Shown here piece by piece: positions 11,612-24,401 of a DNA stretch of 64,000 nucleotides; positions within the stretch are counted from its first letter, which is position 1, and each line of letters begins with the position of its first letter. Both the position numbers and the translations under genes were made by a program. The stretch spans positions 2,365,657 to 2,429,656 of the forward strand of contig BCIH01000001.1 of NCBI GenBank assembly GCA_002897115.2, read 5' to 3'. The notes under the pieces were generated by a model. The model worked only from the letters and a program-made list of their open reading frames with translations. It was not told the origin of the DNA and made no database searches. The stretch is from Prototheca cutis. Taxonomy: Eukaryota; Chlorophyta; Trebouxiophyceae; Chlorellales; Chlorellaceae.

Positions 11612-12423
11612 AGGCGGAGGACCACAGCGAGGCCAGATGCAGCTGCAGAGGCCCAGAAAACGGTGGCCACGACATTGCCTGTTGCTGAACTTGAATCGGA
11701 TCCCTAGATAGATTGNCCTGTCTTTGTCTGCACAGTACTCCCCTTGATTCGACAAAACAATGGGCAATTTAATGATGATATGAAGGTGTAAGACGAGATT
11801 TTCTTCTGAAATCAACCCAAACAGCACCTGCTCTGGGGCCCAACCAGTGCATGAGCCAGGTCCTGGCCAATCCCGATCGCGCTTGCTGGCGGCGCGTTCG
11901 AAGAATGCCAAGGGCCGCCGAGCGAGAAACCGCAGAGACACAACTCCCATATGCACCCTCAATCCTTTCATTGTCTCGATTTATGGGGTAACAGGCGTTG
12001 CAAGGGCCTACATGCGCGGCTTGGTGGCCCCGTCCCCCGCAGCTGCGCAGCCCCCGAACGTTGAAGGGCGATTGCCCACGAACGCACTCCTTCCTGGGCC
12101 CGCCCTGTTCTGAGACTAGACTTTTGGTGCGGAATAAACATCATCGTGCAGTCGCACAAGGGGATGTTCGCACAGGAGGGCCTGGAAAGTTTCTGGGGGG
12201 ATCGAGCCATTCCCAGCATTTCTGTCCCCAGTGGTCGAATAAATCGCGATCTGATCTGATCGCACTTCCCGGATACAAGCATGCACTGCGCGACTGGCCT
12301 CACCGGTTGCCGCCTGCATTGATGCTCTCACAATGCAATGCAATGTCGTTTTAGGAGCCAGATGCCATTGCTGCCTCATCCAGCTGGCTGACATGCAGGG
12401 CGTCGCCTGATCCCGGCCTCGGC
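11612..12423. other. intergenic, no gene supported
   Basis: About 0.8 kb upstream of the DEX1 start with one ambiguous base (11716). It is AT-richer than the flanks and presumably contains the DEX1 promoter. No further feature is supported. Confidence 0.5.
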
Positions 12424-15400
12424 ATGGGTTCACGGCTGGCGTTGGGCCTGCTGGCGCTGGTGCCGGTCGTGCTGGCCCAGCTGAGCAAGCCAATCGTCTC
12501 GGATGCACAGGTGGATGTTGCCGGGAACGCGTTCTTGCAGCGCAAGCCGACCAAGGACGCCTTGACGTCGGGATCCTCGTGAGCCGGGCTGGGGTGATGG
12601 CGTGGATTGGGAGGGGGCTGTGCCTGCCGAGCGCCTTCTGGAGCGGAATGGAGTCTCAGATAATGCGGTATCAATCCACATTTGGAGAGAAGCAGGATGA
12701 ACAGACATAAATGAATCCTCATGGTGCCCTGTGGACCCCCAGGGATGAGGTGCCTGTATCCACCTGCGGTCTGGACGTGGCCGTCAAGTGGCATGCCCGG
12801 GTTGGCTCGGCCGTCTATGCCACGCCGCTGATTGTGGACCTGTACAGCGACGGCCTCAAGGACATCATCGTGCCTGCATTCAGTCACAAGCTCGAGGTAA
12901 TGGGTGCTGGATGGGTGGGTTGCCGCATGCTGGGCACATGCTGGGTGTTGCATGCCAGACATACCAGGATGCAGTGCTGACCCGTTCTGAAAACAATACC
13001 TTGCCCCAACTCACAGGTGGTGGATGGGCACGGGGGGGCCCTGGCGTCGGACTTTGAGGGTTTCCACAAGTCGACGCTGCACACCTCGCCGCTCCTGCAC
13101 GATGCCGACTACGACGGCGTGCAGGACATCGTGGTGGGGACGTATGCTGGCGAGATATTGTTCTTCAAGGACAATGTATGTATTTGTTTGTGTTTGTTGG
13201 GAAAGGGCTGTGTGCGGGAAAAGGGGGGGTGTCAGGGAACAATTGGGTGAGGGTAAGTGAGGGTGAGTGATGCACCCCATGCAGTTCAACCACGATGAAC
13301 GACCCCCATCCCCCCCCCCCCCCCAAAAAAAAATAAATAAATAAATAAATAAATAAAATAAATAAATAATTAATTTATATATAGGGTGAGGAGGCACTGC
13401 CACGGATACTGCTAGAGCCGCTGGAGCTTCGACGAGATTGGTACGAGGGCCTAAATCCCGACCCAGTGGATCACTCTGATCCAGATGTCCGAGACAGCGA
13501 CGATGTGGACACTGGGACCCAAAGCACGCGGCCTCCCTCGCCGACTGCGGGCGCCACAACCGGGGCGGCCAGTCACCGGCGGCGGCTGCAAGGCATCGGC
13601 AGCGACGACGACAGCAATGCCGGGCTGACAATCACGGTCGAGGAGGGGGCACATGTGAGCGAGGAAGCAGCTGATTCGTATGCGGAATTGTTTGGCGAGA
13701 ACACTCCGGGTGTGAAAGAGGAGTCTGGTGGGGAGGCTTTAGGCTCCAAACAGGGTACTGCTGCGGGCACGCACCTGCGCAGCAAGATGACGGCTGGAAA
13801 TGTCGGACGCCAGGAGCGCATGCCCGGCGATGTCGATGGGTGAGTGCAATGCGAGGTGACAGGGAAGGGAGTAGGTGTGGAAAGTCTGTGCCAAGGGTTT
13901 CATGTGGGCGCGTGCATGCATGCATTCATCGGGTTCATTCACTGGGTGTGGGGGTGTTGTGAGCGCCAGAGCCGTCCGACGGATGTCGGCTCACATTCCC
14001 CTCGCCACCCCACCTACGCTTCCCATCACCTCAGTGAGGACTTGGGGGATGATGGTCATGACTGGATGGCTGGTGCCGATGACTGGTGGGACGATGAGTA
14101 TTGGCACGCGCCAGATATGCATGCCCGGGCACTCCAGGACAGGTGTGGGTTGCTTGTTGGAGAGCTGCTTTGGGTCCCCAAGTTGATGTGCTCCTGGACG
14201 ACTCACATCCTGGGCCCCTACAACAGTTTTCGTTGTGACGAGCCAGGTAATACAACTCCTGCCATACACACCCACCCGCAAACAAGCAGGCTCAAGGTTT
14301 CAGTGGACCCGCATGTCCTGGCCAACCCGGTCATCGCTGACATTGATGGCGACGGCAGGGACGAACTTGTGGTCACGGTTTCTTACTTTTTCGACAAGGA
14401 CGAGTACGAGGACGAGGTGCGGCGATGGTGTTTGTGCAGCGGGGTGGGATGCCCAGGGGGGGGGGATGGCCCAATGATGTCACACATCAACACACTTCCC
14501 TGCAACCCAGACATCAAGCAACTCCTCGCCTCCCACCCCCACCATCAGGTAAAGCGGGCGGCGCTGGGCCTGGATGTTGACATCTCCAAGTACTATGCCG
14601 TCGGCGTCGTGGTGTACGACCTCAGCCGCCAGACCGTAAAGTGGTTCCAGGTGCGCTGAGGTTTATTGATGAACGAATGTCCAGGGTTTTATGGTTGGAA
14701 TTGGCAAGTTGTTCGTGGTATGGCCGGCTGGCTGACTGACTGGCTAGAGGATCCATGGCGGCATGGCCCATGCTGCTCCAAACCTCTGGAGACAATGAAC
14801 TGCATAACGACTGCATAACCCACACAATAGCACCTGGATCTGACGACCGAGACCACGTCGTTCAAGGCGCTGGCCTATGGCACCCCGACGGTGGTGGATG
14901 TCGACAACGATGGCCAGCAGGAGATTGTCCTTGGCACAGGCGTGGTAAGCAAGCTTGTTGGGCTTGTCTGTGCTAGGCGGGTATGTCTGCATTTGCACCC
15001 TTGAGCCTCGTCACGAGGTCACTTGCATGACCTCTTCTGAAGACGATGACAAAGTCAAGGCCCCAAACAAACATAAAATTGGTCTTAGGGTTTCTTGTAC
15101 GTGCTGTCAGCCCACACGGGAGAGGCACTGGAGGGCTGGCCGGTGCAGATGGCGCCCATCTCCGGTGCAGTGGCTGCCGCGGACATCAATGGCGACGGGG
15201 TGCTGGAGCTGGTTGCTGCCGATACCCACGGCAACGTGGCGGCTTTTGATGGTGCTGGACGCCAGGTCTGGGCCCGCCACCTGGCGTCGGCGGTGCACCA
15301 GGGCGTGACACTTGGCGACATCGACGGCGACGGGGAATTGGAAGTTGTCGTGGGCACGGCATTGGGGGCCATTCACGTCATGCGTGGAGTTAATGGTGAC

Positions 15401-16374
15401 GAAAAGCCTCGGTTCCCCATCCAGGTCAGAATTTTTGTTTGCTCTATTTGGATAAACTTTCCTTCCCTTTTTGGGGGGGGGGATTCCAGGCCTGCGCTTG
15501 TTGTGATGCCGATGTCTTGCCTCCCAAGCACCTACAGAACTCTGTATACTTCCCATAAATCAATCAGTCGGTCATTCAATCAATCGATCAACACTTGCAG
15601 GCTGGTGGTCGTGTGATGGCACCTGTGCTGCTGGCGCCGCTGCACCCGCGGCACGCAATGGGGCGCGGCTTGCACCTGGCCGTGCTAGCGCATGACGGCT
15701 TTCTTTACATAATCTCCGGCCGCAGCGGCTGCATCGAGGCGCTGGACGTGGGTGAGCCCGGCTACGCCCAGGCGCTTGTTGATGATCTGGACGGCGACGG
15801 GCTATTAGAGCTGGTAGTCGCGACCATGGGCGGCGATGTCTACGCCGTGTCCACCGCCGCACCCTTTCATCCACTGAAAACATGGACCAGCGCTGCACAG
15901 GGTATGAACAGCTACATCGCACGGTGGGACTGGGCGGGCATTTGGGCTGCGAGCGACAGCCGCTCCCCCCGCGACGTGCGTGGCCGGACGTTGCCCGTGC
16001 GCTTCAGCATTGGGCCTTCGGCAGTTGGTGGCGGTGCCGGTGTCAAAGCGTCAGGCCCGTTCAAGGTCACGGCCACCATTCAAAATCTGGCACTGCACTC
16101 CATGGGTGCCGGGGACCGGCCCGTGATCGGCGTGACCGACCAAGTCAACGGCACGGGGCGGTACACTCTGGAAATCCCATGTCCCGCCGAGCGCGTCACT
16201 GCGACAGTCCGGCTGGAGATGGTGGACCGATATGGTCTCGTTTCCCGAGACGAATTCAGCCTGTCGTTCCACATGCACTTTTACAAGCTGCTCAAGTGGG
16301 TCGTGTCCCTCCCACTGGGGTTTACTTTGGCAGCAGTCCTGCTCCTGCGTCGCAACCTCTCCCTCCCACTTTGA
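12424..16374 (+). CDS. DEX1: DEX1-like FG-GAP/beta-propeller membrane protein
   Basis: Homologue of plant DEFECTIVE IN EXINE FORMATION 1, a type-I membrane protein of the endomembrane system and cell surface needed for pollen-wall patterning; its algal role is unknown. Ten exons (12424-12578, 12743-12896, 13017-13175, 13385-13839, 14035-14142, 14290-14416, 14549-14650, 14831-14944, 15089-15424, 15601-16374) give 827 aa in phase. A signal peptide ends near V-L-A-Q. Family hallmarks follow: N-A-F-L-Q-R-K; V-Y-A-T-P-L-I-V-D; W-Y-E-G-L-N-P-D-P-V-D-H-S-D-P-D-V; an acidic variable insert (exons 4-5); and several calcium-binding D-x-D-x-D-G loops (DIDGDGRDEL, DINGDGVLEL, DIDGDGELEV, DLDGDGLLEL). It closes with D-E-F-S-L-S-F-H-M-H-F-Y-K-L-L-K-W, one transmembrane helix and a short tail. 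Confidence 0.95.
13310..13380 (+). repeat. C run, A run and (AAAT)n at an intron 3' end
   Basis: C15 followed by A9 and (AAAT/AAATA)n leading into the TATATAG acceptor of DEX1 intron 3. The same intron carries a G-rich patch nearer its donor (about 13208-13228). Confidence 0.85.
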
Positions 16375-16794
16375 TGACAAGAGGATCTAGTTGTTGTCGA
16401 TGATGGTGGTGGTCCTGGTGGTTATGAACGATGCTGGGCCAGACGATGGTGGCAAATCAGCAGAGCCTTCGATACTACGGAGCGGAATGTTAAAGACTTC
16501 ACGCTTTGCCTTCAAGGTCCAGTCGGTCTGAAAATTACCCTCTGCTTGATGGCGTGGCAATCTCACCCCGCAGGTGCATACGTGAAGAGAGGATTCCACG
16601 AGCATTGTACAACAGCATGGGTGCAGCCAAACAGTAGGGGACACCTGCACACATGCGTGTCCAGCCCACATGCGCACTGAGTCTCAGGTCTCTTTTTCCG
16701 CGTGGAAGGGTGTGGTGCTGCATGCGAAGATGGGACGGCTTCCACCCAAGTGGGGAAGGGGAACAGGCACGACTCTGTTTTCTGTTGTTCTCTC
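16375..16794. other. convergent 3' region DEX1 / FabI
   Basis: 420 bp between two stop codons on opposite strands. It can only hold the two 3' UTRs; I see no other feature. Confidence 0.5.
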
Positions 16795-18073
16795 TCAGGC
16801 GCTGGTGCCGGCCGCCTCCCGGTCCAGGACTTTGGAGTCCAGTGCCAGACCCATCACGTTCAGGCCGTTGTCCACGTACATCACATGCCCAGTCACTGCG
16901 TGATGATTTGGTGTATTTATTTGTTTATTGTGTGTTCATGCATCTATTTGTGTGTATATTGATGGATAGATGAATGGGCAGTGCATGCGACCACACTTGA
17001 AGCATCCATGGCGGGCCCCACCACAACCAGCCAGTCCACACCACCGGCAGTCCCCCCCCAACAGCTCACCGGCCGAGGCAAGTGGGGAGGACAGGAAGGC
17101 AGCGACGTTGCCGATCTCGTACGAGGTCAGCTCCTTTTGGATGGGTGCATTTTCGTACGAGTACTTGATCATGTCGTCGATAAAGCCGATGGCCTTGGCA
17201 GCACGGGAGCCCAGGGGTCCGGCGGAGATGCTGTTGACCCGGATGCCCCAGCGCCGCCCAGCCTCGTAGGCCAGGACGCGGGTGTCCGACTCCAGGGCAG
17301 CCTTGGCCGAGCTCATGCCGCCACCGTAGCCGGGGATGACACGGACTCCGGCCAGGTAGGTCAGGGAGATGGCCGCGCCGCCGGGGTTCATCAGCGGGCC
17401 AAAGCGCTGGAGCATGGAAACCAGCGAGTAGCTGGATGCTGACATGGCGGCCAGGTAACCACGCCGGCTCGTCTCCAGCAGCGGCTTTTGGACCTCAGGG
17501 CCGTTGGCCAGCGAGTGCACCAGGATGTCAATCTTGCCAATCTCCTTGCCAACCTTGTCCGCCGTCTCAGACACCGTCCACCCAGAGTTACCAGCGTAGC
17601 GCTTGTTGCTCGCAATCTGAATGTGGTTGTGTTCATTATAACTGTTATTATTACTATTTCCATCATCATTATCATTATTATTACTATTAGGGTTATTATC
17701 TTTATGGTGATTTTTCTGACCAGGATTGACTGCATGCGCATTGACCGCATGAGCAACACATGCAACCCCGCCAGTCCCCAATCCTCAGCCCCAATCCCAA
17801 TCCCCAAAAGACAGATCCCACCCAACCAATCCCCACCTCCTCGGGGACGTCCTCAGGCGTGTCAAACACGGCATCCATGGGGTAGATGTGGGCAAACTCC
17901 AGCAGGCCACCATTGGCAAGCTTCCTGTTCTCATCAAACTTGCCGCGACGGTAGTTGCTCTCAAAGATGTTCAGCGCGGGAACCCACACGCCCAGGGAAA
18001 TCTCAGCACCGGCCTCCGCCAGTTTCTTGGCGATGGCCCAGCCAAAGCCCTGTGAGATGTGTGTGCGTGTGTG

Positions 18074-18139
<66 letters not shown>

Positions 18140-18718
18140 TGGCACATGCTCAGTCTACAGCAGAGACAGAAACAGAATGGGACCGGCACAGAACGCAATG
18201 TGCACGGCACACATGGGTCAGTGGCAAGCCTGCAGTGCCTGTCCTGCCATGGCCGGGGAGTTACTGCCAATAAATGGCCCCAGCATCCCGTATGCTCGTC
18301 CATGCCTCCAGCAACACCCCACCCCCGCAATCCCGTACCTGGTCGTCCGCCACGCCGGCGATGAAAGCCTTCTTGCCTGCAGTAGTGGGATGTATTGTAC
18401 TGTGAAAACCCTATGTTCTGGAGACCATCGACACTCGTTCCTTGGGGTTCTGGCGCGAGGTTCCCCGGGCGCCGACGCACCTCGCAGATCGATGGGCAGG
18501 CCAACCACGGCGGCCTCAACGCCGTTCGAGGAGGCCGTCTGCACCGACATGTGGCCCCTGGGAGCGATCAAAGAGGTCGAGGAAATGGTCTGGGGCTTGG
18601 CGACATTCCTGGAGCGGCTGTGGTGCAGCGCAGGCACAGGCACGGCACGGGCGATGCCGCGCTCGCGCAGAGCGCCAGCGAAGCACGAAGCCTTGGACAA
18701 GACCTGGGCGGATGCCAT
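16795..18718 (-). CDS. FABI: enoyl-[acyl-carrier-protein] reductase (NADH), plastid
   Basis: Catalyses the last reduction of each type II fatty-acid elongation cycle in the plastid. Exons 18718-18481, 18376-18339, 18049-17837, 17616-17070 and 16895-16795 join in phase to 378 aa, close to plant MOD1. The first exon encodes a Ser/Arg-rich, acid-poor transit peptide and then G-L-P-I-D-L-R-G. The dinucleotide-binding region reads [15 protein letters not shown]. Next come W-V-P-A-L-N-I-F, the plant signature [23 protein letters not shown], and the catalytic Tyr/Lys segment [10 protein letters not shown]. The C-terminus is [15 protein letters not shown]. Intron 2 carries C63 (sense) just before its acceptor. 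Confidence 0.96.
18076..18138. repeat. poly(G) 63 nt (poly(C) in the sense of FabI)
   Basis: An uninterrupted run of 63 G on the plus strand. It lies in FabI intron 18338-18050 and reads as poly(C) in the transcript, followed by a CA-rich stretch and the acceptor, about 26 nt away. Confidence 0.95.
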
Positions 18719-19220
18719 TGCGTGCGAGAAACAGGTATACGCTAAGGATAGTGGGCCGCGATGGGCGATCGCGTATGTAGGCTGCTCAAATCCTGGTGGG
18801 TTACACATCACCTCCCAAAGCTGGCAAGTCAATCTGGCAGTGGAAGGATTTCCACCTTCCACCCGGAACGAGAAGAGATCTCAGTTTTGGCCTTGAGGCA
18901 GCCGCACACTGCCGCTAACTGGAAATTCAAAGAGACCCAAGTTCTATGAGAGTATGTATCTAAACAATCACCACTTCGATACTGCTGATACTGCGCTGCC
19001 TCGGCACGGAAAGAATCCTCCAGGCTGAGAGAGAAGGGGCCGGGCCCCCCGGCGTCCCGTGCCGACGTGCCGACCTCTTTTTGCAAAATTGAGTCATAAC
19101 GCTGCGGGCCATTGGCCACTGCAGCGAACCCGTACTAATCTTATTGAGACTTGCTGGATATAACATCGCGGGGAATCAGTCACCCTGGCGCTGCCACCAC
19201 GCCCGAGTCCCCCTCGAGCC
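18719..19220. promoter_or_regulatory. divergent promoter region FabI / TMEM120
   Basis: 502 bp between start codons at 18718 (minus) and 19221 (plus). It must carry both promoters; no named motif is evident. Confidence 0.5.
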
Positions 19221-21379
19221 ATGGGGGAGAGCACGAGTGTGAGTGTCATGGGCACAGGGTCCTGCGATGGGCGAGCGATCGTCTCCCCATTCATGTGTTG
19301 AACCAATTGTAATTCACGTTGATTCGCTTGCAGGATGTGGACGCAAGCTTGCAGCGGGCGGAACAGCTGCTGAACCAGACGTGAGTGAATGGATGGTCGG
19401 TGCCATGGCTCGCCCCGCACCCAATCCCTTGCGCGGGCGGCACCCATTCGTCACGACGACCCTTGAAACCCTACCGCTGCAGGCGAAATCTGAGCTTGCG
19501 GGCGCGGGGTTACCAGCAGAGGGTAGTCACCGACAGCGACAGTCTGTCCGAGGAGGTGGTGGGGGTGCAGCGAGCCTTGCAGAGGGAGCTCAAGGCCGCC
19601 CAGTTTCACGATGCTCAGGCCGATCCACGCTGGGAGGATGTCCTCAACTCCCTGAACCGTGCCACTGCCATTCTGGGTGGGAACGGCCCGGCAGGCGACC
19701 TGTGAGTCCTCCTTTCCCAATGTGCCTTGGGGGGGGGGGGGGGGGGGGGTCTCCCGGCAGTGGTTTTCATACCTGGGTCTTGTACTCACCCTGATCTTCA
19801 TTGCCACCCCACCACCAAATAACTGTACAGTCGGCGCTACGCCAAGGTCAAGCCCCCACTTGTTCTGTCTCTGATGCTGGGTGCCAGTACCAACGTCGTG
19901 GCGCTGCGCAAAGACCAAACGAAGCACATGAAGGCCAATTACCACCGCTTCCGCAACCGAGCCGGTGAGGGGGATTGGTATTGAAGAGTGGCAGCTGGGT
20001 GTTGCCGTTTCTTACTTGCTTCTTGGGATTGTTTTGGACCCCGCGTCTCGACAGCCCCGGTCTTACCCTTCTAAACACATGCACATACAGCTAGCCTCCC
20101 GCCCCAAAAATCCCACCCCCCAAATCCCACCCCAATACACAATGGCGCAGCGTACATGATGCTCGCGTTTGCGTGCGTGCTGAGCTGGGGACTGCGGCGG
20201 GGCGAGCAGCTTCGCGAGTCGGGGGACGAGGTGACGCTGACGCCGCTGATGCTGGTGGGCGTACAACTCTTCCTGTGCTGGATGCTGTTTTACTTTGTGT
20301 CTTCCGCGCTGCGCGAGAGCGTGCTTAAGATGAATGGCAGCAACATAAGACCCTGGTGGATCCGGCACCACTACTGGGCAGCCTGCACCTGCTGCCTGCT
20401 CCTGTCCCTCCCAGTCGACTCGCCAACCTTCCAGAAATCAGCCCGCGACTTCCTCTACTGGCCCATCCTCCAAAGCGTCGTCATCATCGCACAAAACAGG
20501 TGCAAATGAATGTGCTGGAGTTGTGTGCCTTGGTGCCATCCCTGCTGTTGCTGCTCACCGCTGTACTACACGGGCATGCCACCAGCCACCACTGCACTTG
20601 GACATCCCCAGACCGACCGCCGCTGCGCTTGGACGCTCCGAGACGAGTGTCAGCCCCACCTTACCCACACAGGTACCAGAGGCGCCGGATGTACACCCGG
20701 ATCGCTCTGGGGAAAAACTCGGCGATGGACGTCGTGGCCGGGGACTCTGCGGGTGCGCACGGGCAGCTCCTGTTCCTCATCCCACTGCTCTTCCTCCTCC
20801 AGGTGAGTGAGCGTTTTCTGGTGGGGGGAGGGGTTCAAGGGGGACCTGACTGCACTGTCCTTCAGAGACGCACACGGTGTATGGTGGAGGTTTGCCGTTG
20901 CAGGCGTCGTAGAGCCAGGGTGCTGGGACATGCAGGCTTGATGCTTCGCGAGTCCCCGCACCCCACCTCCCTTGGAACCCCAAATCAATCCCACAAACAG
21001 GGGCTCCAGATTTCCATCGGTCTGCAAATGGTCGGGGACGGTTTCTGGGCCATTAGACAGACCGAGGGATACCTGGTGAGACATTAAAGCTTTTTTTTTG
21101 GAGAAAGGGGTTTGCGTCTCGTGTTTGAAGATCAGCAGGACGCTTAAACCAGGCGTGGCCACCATTCCAAACACGGCGGTCATAATGCATGCCTTCCAAA
21201 CATCGGTCGACCCGGTTCCTCAGACGCTGGAGCGCCGTGATCAGGATCTGTGGGTCAACCGCGGCTTCTTCATGGTTGGTCTGCTCATGATTTACATGGC
21301 GGTCAACAACTTTTACAACACAATCGCCTCGCTGCCCTTCAAGGTTGGTTGTTTCAGGGTTAGGGCCTTAGGGTTTTGA
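19221..21379 (+). CDS. TMEM120: TMEM120 (TMPIT-like) membrane protein
   Basis: Member of the TMEM120/TMPIT family: ER or nuclear-envelope proteins with an N-terminal coiled coil and a six-helix fold resembling fatty-acid elongases, known to bind coenzyme A. Exons 19221-19238, 19334-19380, 19483-19701, 19831-19964, 20151-20499, 20673-20802, 21001-21075 and 21224-21379 sum to 375 aa. The 18-nt first exon uses donor GTGAGT. A helical N-terminal half (A-E-Q-L-L-N-Q, L-Q-R-E-L-K-A) precedes the membrane part, which carries Y-H-R-F-R-N-R-A, successive hydrophobic helices (one ends W-M-L-F-Y-F-V-S-S) and the family block Y-Q-R-R-R-M-Y-T-R-I-A-L-G. The last exon reads through a possible GTTGGT donor to a nearby stop, so the last dozen residues are uncertain. 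Confidence 0.85.
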
Positions 21380-21992
21380 CGGACCCTGTCTTGTGGCCAG
21401 GCACTGGGTGTCCAGGAGAGATCAGTCGGTCTTGTGGAAGGCAAGGAGCTGCTTGGACACAGCACGACCTGGCAGTCTCTTATTCCTGGAGTCCAACCCC
21501 TTCACAAATGGCAACTGCAGTTCGGAGTCCCCAATGGCAAGAGGCCAAAGAAGACAAAGTGAGAGAGCCCGCCCGTCTGAGCGCTGCCTGTGCGGATCTT
21601 CCCAGGGCGGCGCCCCCCCACCCCCCCACCCCCCAACACACCCACCCACCCACCCACTGTGGGCCGAGGATAGATAGCTGACACAAACAACCTGTCCCTG
21701 CAATGGTTATTTCAAGGCGCATGGTCAGCACGCAGTTTTGAGAGCCCGAGGATGTCTGCTCGGATTTGTCACGTGGCGCCTGGCCGCCCACCCGTTGTCC
21801 CCTATTTTGAAAGATCTGTGCATGCAGAGAGTGAAACCGACCTCACTCTTTTCCTGCAGCATTGCCCCTTGGTTCCTTTTATCCATCCATGAAGCACAAC
21901 TCTTGTTTGTATCACAGTAGAGAGCACAGCCACACCAGTGGAGTGAGGCCCAGCAAATATCAGGAGACGAGAGGAGCAACGCGAGGGAGCGA
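21380..21992. other. convergent 3' region TMEM120 / PDH E2
   Basis: About 0.6 kb between two stop codons. It includes a C-rich patch with (CCCA)n at 21605-21655. An additional short 3' exon of TMEM120 cannot be excluded; otherwise I see nothing in it. Confidence 0.45.
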
Positions 21993-22269
21993 TTACAGGA
22001 GCAACTTGTAGGGGGACTCCATGTTGGACTTGAAGGCAGTCAGGAAGGCCGAGGCGATCTCGCCGTCGTAGACCCTGTGATCCGCCGAGAGCGTCACAGT
22101 CATCACACTCTTCACTGCCAGCTGTCCACCCTCCAGCACCGTTACGTCCCGGGAGCCACCCACCGCCATGATGCATGCCTGGGCAGTTGGGAAGGCGGGG
22201 TTTGACTCAGGAGGGGTTTGAATTGCATCACTGGAGAGTTTACTCGGTCCCCACGTCAGCTCTCCCTCC

Positions 22270-22303
<34 letters not shown>

Positions 22304-23946
22304 AGAAAAAACAAACACACACACCTGGGGTGGGTTGATAATGGCGGAGAAGGAATCGACGCCAAACATGCCCAAGTTCGAGATGGAAAACGACCCGCCT
22401 TGGAACTCTTCCGGCTTGAGCTTGTTCTTGCGTGCGCGGCCGGCCAGGTCACGGACTTCCTCGGCGATGGCCGGCAGAGCCTTTGCGTCAGCCCCCCGCA
22501 CGATGGGCGTGATCAGGCCCTTGTCCGTTGCCACCGCGATGGAGATGTCCACGACGGGAGACGGCACGGCTTGACCCTGGGCCTCGTCCCAGGAGGCATT
22601 GGCTGCCGGAACCGCTGCCAGCGCGACGGCCACAGCCTTGACCACGCAGTCGTTAACTGACACTTTCAGGCCCTGGGACTTGAGCGCCGCACGCATCGCC
22701 GCGATGCCTGCCATGTCGACGTCCGCGGCGAGGTACAGGTGGGGCGTCCCGGCCTTGGACTCCAGCAACCGCTTGGCGATAATCTTCCGCATCTGAGAGT
22801 TGGGAACGTCTGTGTACAGACCTCGCTGCCGCCGCGTCCCACGGGCTGCGGGGGGGGCGCTCGTGGTGGGTTCAGCAGTCGCTGGAGCGGCTGACTGCTT
22901 CTCCACTGCAGCCTGCTTGTCGGTCGCCGGCTCAGGCTTCTGGGCCGGTGCAGCCTTGGGCTTGACCCCACCGGCGATGGCCGACAGGACGTCACCCTTG
23001 GTCAGGATGCCATGCGGGCCCGTGTGCGTGATGTCCTCTGGCTTCAGCCCAGCTTCCTCCAGCAGCATCCGGGCCGCGGGGCCCAGCCGGCCGTTCCACG
23101 GTCCATCGCTCGATGCCGAGGCCAGAGGCTTTGCTGCGTCCTTGTCGGTTGCCGCAGCAGGCCCCGCTGCCTCCGACTTTGCAGGCTTGTAGTCCTTGAA
23201 GGCCGCGACATCAGCCTCTTCTTCCACCAGCACTGCCACAGGCGTCCCAACGTCAATGTTAGGCGCGCCCTCGGGGACCAGCAGTTTTGCCACGAAGCCG
23301 TCGTCCTGGTTTTCCCACGTCATGGTGGCCTTGTCCGTCTCGACTTCGGCCAGCACGTCGCCGGGGGAGACCTGCTGCCCCTCCTTCACCAACCACGACA
23401 CCAGGTTGCCCTGGGACATGGTTGGTGACAGCGCCGGCATCGCCAGCTCCTGCATTGCATTGCATGCTTGGGTGCATTGAGTGTTGCAATGATGTGAATG
23501 TGTCCAATTTTCAACAATGAATCACCCCATAACGGTGGTGGGTGCAGAGCACAGGGATGGACGGATCCCATGCACTGCAGAACCCCTGCCATGAGCCTTC
23601 CTATCCCCGATCAAGAACCCAGCCAAGCAGCAGGTTTGTACGCACAGTGTGTGATGGCAGCGAGGCAAAGGGACGCAGAAAAGGCAGGGAGACGCATGAT
23701 TGGATGCCGGTAGTCAGCCTGCGGGTTGAGGGGGGGGGGCCATGGGCCAGGGGGCGATGGGGCCGTCAGCTCCCGCACGCACCGACAGGTTTCACGCCAG
23801 GGGCGCCCAACCCAAGGCTCCAGTGCATGCTCAGTCGTTCCAAACCATTCCATTCCAACATCGACGTGCCTGGGAGCAGCCCGTTCCCAAGGTTGCCTCG
23901 CCCGGCCAAGGGCGCAGAGGCCCGCGCTGAGGAGGGTACGCCTCAT
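21993..23946 (-). CDS. dihydrolipoamide acetyltransferase, PDH complex E2 (mitochondrial type)
   Basis: E2 core of pyruvate dehydrogenase: moves acetyl groups from E1 to CoA through a swinging lipoyl arm. Exons 23946-23779, 23449-22325 and 22178-21993 join in phase to 492 aa. The first exon encodes an Arg-rich, acid-poor presequence (M-R-R-T-L-L-S-A-G-L). One lipoyl domain follows with E-T-D-K-A as the lipoylated lysine and F-K-D-Y at its end. An Ala/Pro linker, the E1/E3-binding domain (A-A-R-M-L-L-E-E-A-G to L-T-K-G-D-V), a second linker and the catalytic domain come next. The domain starts near R-K-I-I-A-K-R-L and carries active-site D-H-R-V-Y-D-G. The lipoyl domain reads like the mitochondrial rather than the plastid isoform. 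The join of exon 1 is inferred (donor GTGCGG); exons 2-3 are secure. Confidence 0.93.
22272..22301. repeat. poly(C) 30 nt (poly(G) in the sense of E2)
   Basis: A run of 30 C in the last E2 intron (22324-22179). In the sense direction it reads GTGTGTGTG, T-rich, then G30. Confidence 0.95.
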
Positions 23947-24401
23947 CGCCCTCCAAGCCCGTCAACGGGGCCAAGCCTGCCCAACCACCCCTTGGGCCAA
24001 AGTTCCAAATGCACACAAGATGCTCAACGGTACAGCGGAGCACTGCATGGGTGGGGAGCCCAAAAAGCCAATGTGTCCCCAGGATGTCCTGTGGGTGGCT
24101 TCCCGGCCGGGATCCCCGGGGGGAATGTCACCAGCGCCAGCCAGCTTAACGCTTGTGCCCACCGCGCAAACATGTCAGCCACGGCAGTCACAGACAGTCA
24201 TAGCTGAATCTTTGTGGTGTTGCGCGATTTTTGGATATTGTTCAGATTCCCTGCGCACGCCCAAGCCGGGCTGAAACCTCGGGGGCGGCGCTCGGTCAGC
24301 TCGGCGGATATATCCTCAACAGCAGCGTTGCCTTGCGGCCATCCTGGCTGTGTGCTAGCATTAGACAGTGATTATTTAGTGCAAGGCAGAATTCTGGTGT
24401 T
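23947..24401. promoter_or_regulatory. divergent promoter region PDH E2 / zuotin
   Basis: 455 bp between start codons at 23946 (minus) and 24402 (plus). It must contain both promoters; I see no specific motif. Confidence 0.5.

Noticed and set aside
21600..21660. Possible telomere-like or CRISPR-like repeat (C-rich with CCCA units)
   Set aside because: It is a short imperfect C-rich simple repeat in a 3' flank, with no array of spaced repeats and no telomeric TTTAGGG units.
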